Of a stretch of 59,541 bases of DNA, positions 25,170 through 33,949 are shown one piece after another. Below the pieces are notes generated by a model, which was given only the letters and a program-made list of their open reading frames with translations, did no database searches and had not been told where the DNA came from. The DNA is from Halieaceae bacterium UBA5044 (GTDB taxonomy: Bacteria; Pseudomonadota; Gammaproteobacteria; Pseudomonadales; Halieaceae): positions 78,788-138,328 of the forward strand of contig DIBU01000020.1 of NCBI GenBank assembly GCA_002416125.1, read 5' to 3'. Position 1 is the stretch's first letter. Each line of letters opens with the position of its first letter. Both the position numbers and the translations under genes were made by a program.

Positions 25170-25972
25170 TGGCTGCCGCCCCGACCATCCTGCGCCAGAT
25201 CCTGGCGCGCAAATACGAGGAAGTGGCGGCAGGGCGCCGCCGTGAATCCCTCGCTGACCTTGAGTCCCGCATCTCGGAGCAGTCCGCGCCGCGCGGTTTC
25301 GTGGAGGCGCTACGCCAACGCGTGGAGGCGGCGCAGCCAGCGGTGATTGCGGAGGTGAAGAAAGCCTCACCCAGCCAGGGTGTGATTCGCGCAGATTTTG
25401 ATCCCGCCGCGATCGCGCGCAGCTACCAGTCCGGCAATGCCGCCTGCCTGTCGGTCCTGACCGACGTCGATTTCTTCCAGGGCAGTGATGCCTATCTGCA
25501 GCAGGCGCGTGCCGCCTGCGCCCTGCCGGTGTTGCGCAAGGACTTCACCGTCGACGCCTGGCAGGTGGTTGAGGCCCGCGCCATCGGCGCCGATGCAGTG
25601 CTGCTGATTGCGGCAGCGCTGGAAGATGCACAGATGCGCGAGCTGGCCAGCAGCGCCACCGAATACGGGCTGGACGTGCTTGTCGAAGTGCATGATCGCG
25701 CCGAACTGGATCGCGCGCTGGACCTGGGCCTGCCGCTGCTCGGTATCAACAACCGCGACCTGCACAGCTTCAAGACCGCCCTGGATACAACCCTGAACCT
25801 GCTGCCGCATATCCCGGGTGACCGCGTGGTGGTGACGGAGAGCGGCATCCACAGTCCGGAGGATGTGGCCGTCATGCGGGACGCAGGGGTGTTCAGTTTC
25901 CTGGTCGGCGAGGCCTTCATGCGCGCCGGGGAACCCGGCGAGAAATTGCGCGAGCTGTTCTTCCCCGGCTAG
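25169..25972 (+). CDS. trpC: Indole-3-glycerol phosphate synthase TrpC
   Basis: Closes the indole ring. 267 aa TIM barrel: ILRQILARKYEEV at the N-terminus, catalytic Lys region VIAEVKKASPSQGVIRADFD, VLRKDFTVDAWQVVEARAIG, GINNRDLHSFKTALDTT, TESGIHSPEDV. Monofunctional (no TrpF domain). Its TAG stop lies on the same CTAG as the TAG stop of the convergent vfr gene. Confidence 0.97.
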   Translation: MAAAPTILRQILARKYEEVAAGRRRESLADLESRISEQSAPRGFVEALRQRVEAAQPAVIAEVKKASPSQGVIRADFDPAAIARSYQSGNAACLSVLTDVDFFQGSDAYLQQARAACALPVLRKDFTVDAWQVVEARAIGADAVLLIAAALEDAQMRELASSATEYGLDVLVEVHDRAELDRALDLGLPLLGINNRDLHSFKTALDTTLNLLPHIPGDRVVVTESGIHSPEDVAVMRDAGVFSFLVGEAFMRAGEPGEKLRELFFPG

Positions 25973-26613
25973 CGGGTACCCAGCACCACCATGGTTTTTC
26001 CGGAGACAGCCACCAGACCCTCTTCTTCGAGGTTTTTCAGCACCCGTCCGGCCATTTCCCGCGAGCAGCCGACGATCTTGCCCAGTTCCTGACGGGTGAC
26101 CTTGATCTGCATGCCGTCGGGGTGGGTCATGGCGTCCGGCTGTTTGCACAGGTCTATCAGGGTGTGAGCGATGCGCCCGGAAACATCGACAAAGGCGAGA
26201 TCCTTGAGTTTGCGGGTGGTCTGCCGCAAACGCATGCCCATCTGGTTGGCGATGGCAAAGAGAATGTCGGGGTAATGGCTGCGGATCTGGTGGAATCGGG
26301 CATAGGAAATCTCGGCGACCTCGCACTGCTCCCGGGCGACCACCATGGCGCTGCGCACTTCCTCGCTGGCGCCGAACAGGCCCATCTCCCCGAAGAAGTC
26401 ACCGGCATTCAGGTAGCTGACCACCATCATGTGATCGGCATCGTTTTCATCCTGCACCATCACCGACACCGAGCCGTCCAGAATCAGAAACAGGCGATCG
26501 CAGTTGGCACCCTCCTGCAGAATGACATGCTTGGCCCGATAGATGGACCGGTTGCAGTGACGGAGAAAGTTCTCCACCCCCGGAATGGCACTGGTGACCT
26601 GGTGCTTCAGCAT
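25969..26613 (-). CDS. vfr: cAMP-binding regulator of the CRP/Vfr family
   Basis: 214 aa. Cyclic-nucleotide fold with the cAMP pocket NAGDFFGEMGLFGASEEVRS (Arg and Ser of the phosphate-binding cassette present) and the helix-turn-helix RQELGKIVGCSREMAGRVLK close to the Vfr/CRP recognition helix. ATG at 26613 is chosen; an upstream extension to 26655 lacks homology. Its location after trpGDC is the one I recall for Pseudomonas vfr, so vfr is a better name than crp, but orthology should be read as likely rather than proven. Upstream TTTACT-16 bp-TAATAT may be its promoter. Confidence 0.9.
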   Translation of the reverse strand: MLKHQVTSAIPGVENFLRHCNRSIYRAKHVILQEGANCDRLFLILDGSVSVMVQDENDADHMMVVSYLNAGDFFGEMGLFGASEEVRSAMVVAREQCEVAEISYARFHQIRSHYPDILFAIANQMGMRLRQTTRKLKDLAFVDVSGRIAHTLIDLCKQPDAMTHPDGMQIKVTRQELGKIVGCSREMAGRVLKNLEEEGLVAVSGKTMVVLGTR

Positions 26614-26736
26614 GCTGGGGTTTCCCCTCTTCTTGTCATACGACCTGTAGGCCAATATTACCCCACGCGTGCGGCAAGTAAAACGTAAACCCCTGTGCTA
26701 AGCTCGCGCCGTCTTGCGAACAGGAGAAGCCGAGCA

Positions 26737-27165
26737 ATGCAGGCAACCGTGAAGTGGGTGGATGGCGTCATGTTTCTGGGTGAGTCCGGCAGTGGCCACA
26801 GTGTTGTGATGGACGGGCCGCCCGACCTCGGCGGGCGCAATCTTGGCCCGCGCCCGATGGAGATGCTGCTGCTGGGGGTGGGGGGATGCTCGTCGTTTGA
26901 CGTGATGAGCATGCTGCAGAAGTCCCGCCAGCAGGTGGTTGACTGTCGCGTAGAGCTGCAGGCCGAGCGTGCGGATGCGGTGCCCGCGGTATTCACCCGT
27001 ATTCACATGCACTTTGTGGTGACCGGCGTGGACCTGAAGGAAAAACAGGTGCAGCGGGCGGTTGAACTCTCCGCAGAGAAATACTGTTCGGCATCCATCA
27101 TGCTGGGTGCTGCCGGCGTGGCGATGAGCCACAGCTTCGAGATACAGGCGTTTTCGCCGTCTTGA
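26737..27165 (+). CDS. OsmC/YhfA-like family protein
   Basis: 142 aa. OsmC fold: VKWVDGVMFLGESGSGHSVV, the RPMEMLLLGVGGCSSFDVMS helix with the peroxidatic-type cysteine, and KYCSASIMLGAAGVAMSHSF with the second conserved cysteine. OsmC-class proteins reduce organic hydroperoxides; the YhfA branch is not well characterised. ATG at 26737 has AGGAGAAG upstream. Divergent from vfr, so it could be Vfr-controlled; P. aeruginosa has a homologue in a comparable place. Confidence 0.88.
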   Translation: MQATVKWVDGVMFLGESGSGHSVVMDGPPDLGGRNLGPRPMEMLLLGVGGCSSFDVMSMLQKSRQQVVDCRVELQAERADAVPAVFTRIHMHFVVTGVDLKEKQVQRAVELSAEKYCSASIMLGAAGVAMSHSFEIQAFSPS

Positions 27166-27175
27166 GGGGCGCAGA

Positions 27176-27196
27176 CCTGCCCCACAGCAGGGCAGG
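27176..27196. terminator. Hairpin between convergent OsmC-like gene and coq7
   Basis: CCTGCCC, 7-nt loop, GGGCAGG: a perfect GC-rich 7-bp stem in the 35-nt gap between two convergent genes. No clear T-run on either strand, so it may act as a weak bidirectional terminator or 3' end stabiliser. Confidence 0.35.
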
Positions 27197-27200
27197 CAGG

Positions 27201-27845
27201 TTACAGGTAGTAGCTGCTGCGGGTCATGAGTTTTGACACGACGCTCATCAGGTCCTTGACCGGCGCAGGCAGATCCGCGCCGCCCGCTGCCAGGGCGTTC
27301 TCCCCGTGACGCTCTTCGTCTTCCAGCATCTTCTGCAGGATCAACTGGGATTTGCGATCGTCGGCAGGCAGTTGCTGCAGGTGGTCGCGCAGGTGGCGGC
27401 AGACCCGCTCCTCCGTGGCGGCCACGAACCCCAGGCTCCATTTGTCGCCGATCGCGCCGGCGCTGGCACCGAGCAGGAAGGATAGGCCGTACCAGGCCGG
27501 GTTCAGGTGACTGGGGCGGCTGCCCAGCTCCTGCAGGCGTTGGGCGCACCAGGCCAGATGATCCTCTTCTTCGCGCGCCGCTTCGCGCATGTCCTCGCGG
27601 ACGGCGGGTAATTTGGCGGTCAGTGCCTGTCCCTGGTACAGCGCCTGCGCGCACACTTCACCGGTGTGGTTGACCCGCATGAGCCCCGCAACGTGACTGC
27701 GCTGCGCCGGATTGAGGGTGCAGTCCCGGTGGCCCTCGGCAGGAGAGGGGCGGGTGGCGGGCCTGCCGCGATTGCTGAGGGTACGCAATACTGTGTCAGC
27801 TTCCCCCAACAGGCGGTCTACGAGCGTCAGTTTTCGGCTATGCAT
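27201..27845 (-). CDS. coq7: 2-nonaprenyl-3-methyl-6-methoxy-1,4-benzoquinol hydroxylase Coq7
   Basis: Diiron monooxygenase for the last ring hydroxylation of ubiquinone synthesis; the alternative to UbiF. 214 aa from the ATG at 27845, which has GGAG at good spacing (an upstream GTG/ATG pair at 27860/27857 is less well placed). Ferritin-like ligands: Glu in MRVNHTGEVCAQAL, ExxH in REEEDHLAWC, Glu in AATEERVCRHL, and ExxH in LEDEERHGENAL. Convergent with the OsmC-like gene. Confidence 0.95.
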   Translation of the reverse strand: MHSRKLTLVDRLLGEADTVLRTLSNRGRPATRPSPAEGHRDCTLNPAQRSHVAGLMRVNHTGEVCAQALYQGQALTAKLPAVREDMREAAREEEDHLAWCAQRLQELGSRPSHLNPAWYGLSFLLGASAGAIGDKWSLGFVAATEERVCRHLRDHLQQLPADDRKSQLILQKMLEDEERHGENALAAGGADLPAPVKDLMSVVSKLMTRSSYYL

Positions 27846-27869
27846 GGCGTGCTCCATCACCGTGAAGCC

Positions 27870-29153
27870 CTAACTATAGCGGGCAATCGCGCGCCAACCA
27901 ATGTCGTTGCGCCGGGTCACGCCGTCCCACTGGATATGCCCGGCGGCGTCGTAACAGCTGCGCTGGGCGGCGGCGATATCCTCCCCCAGCGCGGTCACGC
28001 AGAGAACGCGACCCCCGTTGGTGACGACTGTGTCGCCCCGCACGGTGGTGCCTGCATGGAAGACCTTGACGTGCTCCGGGAAGGCGTAATCCAGCCCGGA
28101 GATGGGCAGTCCCTTGGCGTAGTCCCCCGGATACCCGCCGGCGGCCAGCACCACGCCGATGGCGCAGCGGCTGTCCCAGCGGGCCGTGGCGCGATCCAGC
28201 TCACCGTCGAGTGCCGCAGCACACAGTGCGACCAGGTCGGACTGCAGGCGCAGCATGATGGGCTGGGTTTCCGGGTCGCCGAAGCGACAGTTGTACTCGA
28301 TGACTTTCGGGTCACCCGCGGGGGAGATCATCAGCCCCGCGTAGAGAAAGCCGGTGTAGTCATTGCCTTCTGCGGCCATGCCGCGCACGGTGGGCAGGAT
28401 GACCTCATCCATGACGCGCCGGAACACGGCATCCGTGACGACGGGGGCCGGTGAGTAGGCCCCCATGCCGCCCGTGTTCGGCCCGGTGTCACCGTCGCCG
28501 ATGCGCTTGTGGTCCTGGCTGGTCGCCATTGGCAGCACGTGTTCGCCATCTACCATGACGATAAAACTGGCTTCCTCGCCCTGCAGAAATTCCTCGATCA
28601 CAACACGGCCGCCGGCATCGCCGAAGGCGTTGCCCGACAGCATGTCAGTCACCGCTGCTTCGGCTTCAGCGAGGGTCTCGGCGACGATCACGCCCTTGCC
28701 CGCCGCCAGGCCGTCGGCCTTGACCACGATCGGCGCGCCCTGGGCACGCAGGTATGCGAGCGCAGGTTCCAACTCGGTAAAGTTGCCGTAGGCCGCGGTG
28801 GGAATGTTGTGGCGGGCGAGAAAGTCCTTGGTGAACGCCTTCGATCCTTCCAGCTGGGCTGCGCCCTTGCGCGGCCCAAAGCAGCGCAGGCCGCGTTCCT
28901 GGAAGTAATCCACAATGCCTGCCACCAGGGGTGCTTCGGGTCCGACGATAGTGAGCGCAACGCCCTCCGCGGCCGCGAAGTCGGCCAGTGCGGCGAAGTC
29001 CATGGGGTCGATGGCGACGTTCTGCAGGCCGGCTTCGGTGGCAGTGCCCGCGTTCCCCGGCGCGACGAATACACGCTCGACGCCGCTCCCCTGTGCCGCT
29101 TTCCAGGCCAGCGCGTGTTCGCGGCCGCCGCTGCCAATCACCAGAATGTTCAT
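27870..29153 (-). CDS. purD: Phosphoribosylamine-glycine ligase PurD
   Basis: Second step of de novo purine synthesis. 427 aa ATP-grasp enzyme: MNILVIGSGGREHALAWK, PIVVKADGLAAGKGVIVAE, DAGGRVVIEEFLQGEEASFI, NTGGMGAYSPAP, EYNCRFGDPETQ. Lies 11 nt after purH, in one operon with it. Confidence 0.97.
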   Translation of the reverse strand: MNILVIGSGGREHALAWKAAQGSGVERVFVAPGNAGTATEAGLQNVAIDPMDFAALADFAAAEGVALTIVGPEAPLVAGIVDYFQERGLRCFGPRKGAAQLEGSKAFTKDFLARHNIPTAAYGNFTELEPALAYLRAQGAPIVVKADGLAAGKGVIVAETLAEAEAAVTDMLSGNAFGDAGGRVVIEEFLQGEEASFIVMVDGEHVLPMATSQDHKRIGDGDTGPNTGGMGAYSPAPVVTDAVFRRVMDEVILPTVRGMAAEGNDYTGFLYAGLMISPAGDPKVIEYNCRFGDPETQPIMLRLQSDLVALCAAALDGELDRATARWDSRCAIGVVLAAGGYPGDYAKGLPISGLDYAFPEHVKVFHAGTTVRGDTVVTNGGRVLCVTALGEDIAAAQRSCYDAAGHIQWDGVTRRNDIGWRAIARYS

Positions 29154-29164
29154 CAGTTGCTCTC

Positions 29165-30739
29165 TCAGTGGCGGAAGTGGCGCATGCCGGTAAAGACCAT
29201 GGCCATATCGTGTTCATCGGCGGCGGCGATAACTTCCTCGTCGCGAATCGAACCGCCCGGCTGAATGACGGCGGCAATACCGGCCTTGCCGGCGTTGTCG
29301 ATGCCGTCTCGGAACGGGAAGAACGCGTCGGACGCCATCACCGAGCCACGCACGGTGAGGCCCGCGTGCTCTGCCTTGATCGCGGCGATACGGGCTGAAT
29401 TGACCCGGCTCATCTGGCCGGCACCTACGCCGATCGTGCGGCCATTTGCCGCGTAGACAATCGCATTGGACTTGACGAACTTGGCGACTTTCCAGGCGAA
29501 CAGGAGGTCCTGCATCTGCTGCGGCGTCGGCTGCCGCTTGCTGACAATGCGCAGATCCGCGCTGTCGACCATGCCCAGGTCGCGATCCTGGACCAGCAGC
29601 CCGCCATTCACCCGCTTGTAATCGAGGGCCGGGATGCCGGGGCCCCAGTTGCCGCAGGCGAGCAGTCGCACGTTCTGCTTGGCCGCGACCACTTCCTGCG
29701 CGGCGGCACTCACAGCCGGCGCGATGATCACTTCGACGAACTGTCGCTCGACGATGGCCTGTGCGGTTTCTGCGTCCAGCTCCCGATTGAAGGCAATGAT
29801 GCCGCCAAAGGCGGATTCCGGGTCGGTGGCAAAGGCGAGGTCGTAGGCCTCCAGCAGCGTCGCGGCGACGGCCACGCCACAGGGGTTGGCGTGTTTGACA
29901 ATCACGCAGGCCGGTTCGGCAAAATTCTTTACACACTCCAGTGCGGCGTCGGTGTCCGCCACGTTGTTGTAGGACAGTTCCTTGCCCTGCAGCTGCCGGG
30001 CGGTGGCGATGCCGGCTTCGGCAGGCTGCGCTTCAACGTAGAATGCCGCTTTCTGGTGCGGGTTTTCCCCGTAGCGCATCTCCTGCGCCTTGTGGAACTG
30101 CGTGTTGAACGTGCGCGGGAACGCGGCTGAGCCACCCGGGGTCAGTTTTCCGAAGTGGTTGGCGATGGCGCCATCGTAGGCCGCGGTATGCTCATAGGCG
30201 CGAATCGCCAGGTCGAAGCGGGTTGCGAGTGTGGTGGCGCCCTGATGGCTGCGCATCTCTTCGATGATGCGGGTGTAGTCGCCTGCATTCACCACGATAT
30301 TCACCCAGCGGTGGTTCTTTGCAGCGGCGCGCACCATGGTCGGGCCGCCGATGTCGATGTTCTCGACTGCCTCTTCCAGCGTGCAGTCCGGTCTGGCGAC
30401 GGTGGCCTCGAAGGGATACAGGTTGACCACGACCATATCAATAGCATCGATGCCATGCTCAGCCATCACCGCATCGTCCTGCCCGCGACGGGCGAGGATG
30501 CCGCCGTGAATCTTCGGATGCAGCGTTTTCACGCGGCCGTCCATCATCTCGGGGAAGCCGGTGTGGTCGGCAACCTCAGTGACCGCGAGGCCGGCATCGC
30601 GCAACAGGCGGTAGGTGCCGCCGGTCGACAGCAGCGCAACGCCGAGCTCCTGCAGGGCGGTGGCAAATTCAACGATGCCGGTTTTGTCGGAGACGCTGAT
30701 CAGCGCGCGTCTAACGGGTACGAGATGGGAGTCGCTCAT
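29165..30739 (-). CDS. purH: Bifunctional AICAR transformylase/IMP cyclohydrolase PurH
   Basis: Last two steps to IMP. 524 aa. N-terminal cyclohydrolase (RRALISVSDKTGIVEFATAL, STGGTYRLLRDAG, VKTLHPKIHGGILARRGQ); C-terminal transformylase with LSYNNVADTDAALECVKNF, CVIVKHANPCGVAVAATLL, and SDAFFPFRDGIDNAGKAGIA. Follows fis by 17 nt and precedes purD, the fis-purH-purD order also known in Pseudomonas. Confidence 0.97.
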   Translation of the reverse strand: MSDSHLVPVRRALISVSDKTGIVEFATALQELGVALLSTGGTYRLLRDAGLAVTEVADHTGFPEMMDGRVKTLHPKIHGGILARRGQDDAVMAEHGIDAIDMVVVNLYPFEATVARPDCTLEEAVENIDIGGPTMVRAAAKNHRWVNIVVNAGDYTRIIEEMRSHQGATTLATRFDLAIRAYEHTAAYDGAIANHFGKLTPGGSAAFPRTFNTQFHKAQEMRYGENPHQKAAFYVEAQPAEAGIATARQLQGKELSYNNVADTDAALECVKNFAEPACVIVKHANPCGVAVAATLLEAYDLAFATDPESAFGGIIAFNRELDAETAQAIVERQFVEVIIAPAVSAAAQEVVAAKQNVRLLACGNWGPGIPALDYKRVNGGLLVQDRDLGMVDSADLRIVSKRQPTPQQMQDLLFAWKVAKFVKSNAIVYAANGRTIGVGAGQMSRVNSARIAAIKAEHAGLTVRGSVMASDAFFPFRDGIDNAGKAGIAAVIQPGGSIRDEEVIAAADEHDMAMVFTGMRHFRH

Positions 30740-30756
30740 GGTGTGTGGGGTGCCTG

Positions 30757-31071
30757 TCAGCTTTTGTCGGAAATGAGTTGGTACTGTTTGAGTTTCTTGC
30801 GCAGCGTGCCGCGATTCAGGCCCAGCATGTGGGAGGCACGGGTCTGGTTGTTGCGCGTGTAGTCCATGACGGCACGCAGCAGTGGCGCCTCAACTTCGGC
30901 CAGCACGAGTTGGTAGAAATCTGTCGTCGTCTGCCCATCCAGCGCTTCGAGGTATTCACCGACTGCGCGAGCCACGGCATCGTGCAATCGCTCCGGTGTA
31001 GGCGCTGCAGACGTGCTGTCGGGGAGGGTTGGGACGTCGGGGGTAAGCGAGGGTGGGTCGGATTTCTTCAT
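30757..31071 (-). CDS. fis: DNA-binding protein Fis
   Basis: Nucleoid protein and activator of rRNA promoters. 104 aa. C-terminal helix-turn-helix AVMDYTRNNQTRASHMLGLN then RGTLRKKLKQYQLI is diagnostic. The N-terminus is longer and Pro/Asp-rich compared with E. coli Fis (98). Start codon overlaps the dusB stop (ATGA), the classic dusB-fis arrangement. The rRNA promoters at the right edge of this window are plausible targets. Confidence 0.95.
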   Translation of the reverse strand: MKKSDPPSLTPDVPTLPDSTSAAPTPERLHDAVARAVGEYLEALDGQTTTDFYQLVLAEVEAPLLRAVMDYTRNNQTRASHMLGLNRGTLRKKLKQYQLISDKS

Positions 31072-32054
31072 GCAGCCATGTTCTCTGCGGTGGTGCCTGT
31101 AAACAGTTGGTCAATCATGTGGAGTTGCGCGGCGCTGTCGTCGAGGGCGTTGAATGCGGCCCGGTGCGTGAGCCACTGTGGCTGGTGTTGCAGGAACCAG
31201 CCGACATGTTTGCGTGCGATGCGCGGCCCCAGGAAGTCGCCATAGAAGAGGTGCAGGGCGCTGACGTGGTCGTGCAGCAGGGCGACCTGCTGCGCCAGTG
31301 AGGGCGCTGGCGGTGTGCTGCCGGTGGCCAGCCGTGCGGCGATCTGGCCGCAGAGCCAGGGTCGACCCTGAGCAGCGCGGCCGACCATGACGCCTGCGGC
31401 GCCGGTATGACGCAACACCGCTTCGGCCTTCTCGGCAGAGTCGATGTCGCCATTGGCAAAGACCGGGATATCCACGGCGGCGACGATGTCGGCGATGGTG
31501 TCGTACTCCGCGCGACCGCGGAAGGCGCAGGCGCGGGTGCGACCGTGCACCGCCAGCGCGGCGACACCGGCATCCTCGGCGATGCGCGCAATGCTGACCC
31601 CGTTGCGCGCCTGCGGTGAGGACCCCGTGCGGATTTTCAGGGTGACCGGGACCTGCACGGCCGCGACCACGGCCTGCAGGATATCCAGTACCAGGGGTTC
31701 GTCAGCGAGCAGCGCGGAACCGGCTGCCTTGCGGCAGACCTTCTTGGCCGGGCAGCCCATATTGATATCGATGACCTGTGCACCCAGGGCGACGTTATAG
31801 CGTGCTGCGGCGGCCATCTGCTGTGGGTCGTTGCCGGCAATCTGTACCGAGCGGGGCTCGATTTCAGCATCGTGGCGGGTGCGTAGCCGGGTCTTGTCCG
31901 TATTCCTCAGGCGCGGGTTGCTGTTGACCATTTCGGACACGACCAGCCCCGCACCGAGTCGCGCACAGAGCTGCCGGAACGGCAGGTCGGTGACGCCCGC
32001 CATGGGTGCCAGCGCTACGGCATTGGTCAGTGTGTAAGGCCCGATTTGTGGCAT
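31068..32054 (-). CDS. dusB: tRNA-dihydrouridine synthase DusB
   Basis: FMN enzyme that reduces specific uridines in tRNA. 328 aa TIM barrel: ALAPMAGVTDLPFRQLC, IDINMGCPAKKVCRKAAGSA with the catalytic Cys, VTLKIRTGSSP, AVHGRTRACAFRG, ANGDIDSAEKAE, GVMVGRAAQGRPWL. ATG at 32054 is used as homology starts at MPQIGPYTLTN. First gene of dusB-fis-purH-purD. Confidence 0.95.
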   Translation of the reverse strand: MPQIGPYTLTNAVALAPMAGVTDLPFRQLCARLGAGLVVSEMVNSNPRLRNTDKTRLRTRHDAEIEPRSVQIAGNDPQQMAAAARYNVALGAQVIDINMGCPAKKVCRKAAGSALLADEPLVLDILQAVVAAVQVPVTLKIRTGSSPQARNGVSIARIAEDAGVAALAVHGRTRACAFRGRAEYDTIADIVAAVDIPVFANGDIDSAEKAEAVLRHTGAAGVMVGRAAQGRPWLCGQIAARLATGSTPPAPSLAQQVALLHDHVSALHLFYGDFLGPRIARKHVGWFLQHQPQWLTHRAAFNALDDSAAQLHMIDQLFTGTTAENMAA

Positions 32055-32090
32055 TGCGGGAGACTGTGAGGTCGCTGCAGAGAGCAGCCT

Positions 32091-32118
32091 ATGATACGCC
32101 ACCGCGGCCTGCGGTTAA
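32091..32118 (-). promoter_or_regulatory. Candidate promoter of dusB-fis
   Basis: Minus strand -35 TTAACC (32113-32118), 16-bp spacer, -10 TATCAT (32091-32096), about 37 nt upstream of dusB. Confidence 0.4.
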
Positions 32119-32198
32119 AGCGCGCTGTGGGCTGCGGCGCGGGCAGGTTAGACTGGGGACTGGCTTTGCCAGCGCAAATAACGAAAACAGGAGGATGT

Positions 32199-33044
32199 AT
32201 GGGCACGGTAAAGGGTCTGCAGGGCAAGACGGCACTGGTCACTGGCGGTGCGGGCGGCATTGGCGCGGCCTGCGCTGCGGCACTGCTGCAGGATGGCGCC
32301 GCTGTGGTGCTGATGGGGCGCCGTGAGGCGGCGTTGCAGGCGGCGCGCACCGCTTTGCTGGAGCAGGTACCGGGCGGCGAGGTGCGTCTCTGCCCCGGCG
32401 ACGCCTTGCGGGAGGAGGATGTGTGCCGGGCGGTGGACATGGCACATGGCGTGGCCGGGCGCCTGGATATTGTGGTGCCCACAGTGGGCGGCGGGGGCTT
32501 CAAGCCGCTGTTGCTGCAGGATCTGGATGGCCTGCGCCGGGAACTGGACCTGAATATCGGGTCGGTATTCCTGGCCGTGCGCCACGCGGCTCCGGTGATG
32601 GCTCGAGGTGGCAGCATCGTGTGCATCTCCTCCACCACAGCTGGCATGCCGTTTCCCTGGTTGTCGGCCTATTGCGCGGGCAAGGCCGGTCTGGAAGGGC
32701 TGGTGAGAGCCGCTGCGGATGAGCTGTCGTATCTTGGGCTGCGGATCAACGCGGTGCGGCCGGGGCTGACGCGTAGCGAAGCCACGGGTGATCTTTTTGC
32801 CAGCCCCGAGGTGATGCAGGCGTTCGAGGAGCAGATCCCGCTGCGGCGGCCCGGTGAACCGGAAGACATTGCCGCCAGCGTGCGCTATCTGGCGGGTCCC
32901 GAGTCGTCCTGGGTGACGGGGCAGTGTTTCAACGTTGATGGCGGACAGTGCTTGCGCCGGCATCCTGACATGACGGGATCGCTGTCCTACCTGTTCGATG
33001 ACGCGCAGATGGCCGCGGTGCTGGGGCGTGAGCCCCAGGGTTGA
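32199..33044 (+). CDS. Short-chain dehydrogenase/reductase (SDR), substrate unknown
   Basis: 281 aa. Rossmann glycine motif TGGAGGIG at residues 15-22; catalytic Asn119 (LDLNIGSV), Ser144/145, Tyr158 and Lys162 (SAYCAGK); VNAVRPG-like RINAVRPGLTRSE; C-terminal WVTGQCFNVDGGQCLRRHPD. The usual NNAG segment is replaced by VPTVGGGG. A C-terminal tail of about 25 residues follows the core. ATG at 32199 has AGGAGG at ideal spacing; the upstream extension is not needed. Stands alone, divergent from dusB and convergent with prmA, an insertion relative to the prmA-dusB order I recall for Pseudomonas. Confidence 0.85.
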   Translation: MGTVKGLQGKTALVTGGAGGIGAACAAALLQDGAAVVLMGRREAALQAARTALLEQVPGGEVRLCPGDALREEDVCRAVDMAHGVAGRLDIVVPTVGGGGFKPLLLQDLDGLRRELDLNIGSVFLAVRHAAPVMARGGSIVCISSTTAGMPFPWLSAYCAGKAGLEGLVRAAADELSYLGLRINAVRPGLTRSEATGDLFASPEVMQAFEEQIPLRRPGEPEDIAASVRYLAGPESSWVTGQCFNVDGGQCLRRHPDMTGSLSYLFDDAQMAAVLGREPQG

Positions 33045-33055
33045 CGCTCAGACCC

Positions 33056-33949
33056 TCAGGCCGGGGACAGCACCCCGCGCAGGCACACCCAGTCCTCGCG
33101 CTCTCCAGCCACGGTGAGCTTGATGCGCGTCGCGTAGTGCTCGCACAGGGAGGCCGCCTGGCTGTTGAGCAGGCCTGACAGCAGCAGGGTGCCGCCCGGT
33201 TTGAGCAGGCTCAGCAGGGTGTCCGAGAGCTCTGCCAGTGGTCCGGCAAGAATGTTCGCCACCACGACATCTGCACGGCCTTGCCAGGCGGCATTGGTGG
33301 CGGCATCCGGCAGGGTGACGCTGAAGCGTTCATCTGCGACGCTGTTGCGCCGGGCGTTGTCGCGGCTGGCGACCAGTGCCTGCGGGTCGTTGTCCACCCC
33401 CAGGGCGCGCTCGGCGCCGAGCTTGAGTGCCGCCACCGCCAGGATGCCCGAGCCGCAGCCGTAGTCGACGAGAGTCTGGCCGCGCAGCCTCAGCTGGTCG
33501 AGCTGGCCAAGGCAGAGGGCCGTGGTCGGGTGTGTACCGGTGCCGAAGGCCAGGCCCGGGTCCAAGAGGAGATTGACGGCGTCCGGATCCGGCGGGTCGA
33601 TCCAGCTGGGGCAGACCCACAGTTTTTCGCCAAAGCGCATGGGCTGGTAGTGGCTGATCCACTCCCGCTCCCAGTCCTTGTCCTCGAGGATCTCCACCCG
33701 CTGGTTGCACCCGTCCAGAAGTGTGTCCGGGATGCGTTCCAGCACCGACGGCATGTGGGTGTCCGCGGGGAACAGGCCGGTCAGCCGTATGTGTTGCCAG
33801 AGCGGGGTTTCCCCCACGCCGGGTTCCAGCACCGGCTGGTCGGCATTGTCTTCCATGGTCACCGCCACCGCACCCGCCGCCAGCAGCTGTTCCTCAAGGT
33901 CAGCGGCGAGCGCCGGGCTGGTGTCCAGTCGCAGCTGCAGCCAGCTCAC
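33056..33949 (-). CDS. prmA: Ribosomal protein L11 methyltransferase PrmA
   Basis: Trimethylates L11 with SAM. 297 aa. N-terminal substrate-recognition domain (MSWLQLRLDTSPALAADLEE), C-terminal SAM domain with DPGLAFGTGTHPTTALCLGQ, VDYGCGSGILAVAALKLGAE and VVANILAGPL (NILA catalytic segment). GTG start sits on the last base of the accC stop codon, so it is the next gene of the aroQ-accB-accC-prmA run. Confidence 0.96.
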   Translation of the reverse strand: MSWLQLRLDTSPALAADLEEQLLAAGAVAVTMEDNADQPVLEPGVGETPLWQHIRLTGLFPADTHMPSVLERIPDTLLDGCNQRVEILEDKDWEREWISHYQPMRFGEKLWVCPSWIDPPDPDAVNLLLDPGLAFGTGTHPTTALCLGQLDQLRLRGQTLVDYGCGSGILAVAALKLGAERALGVDNDPQALVASRDNARRNSVADERFSVTLPDAATNAAWQGRADVVVANILAGPLAELSDTLLSLLKPGGTLLLSGLLNSQAASLCEHYATRIKLTVAGEREDWVCLRGVLSPA

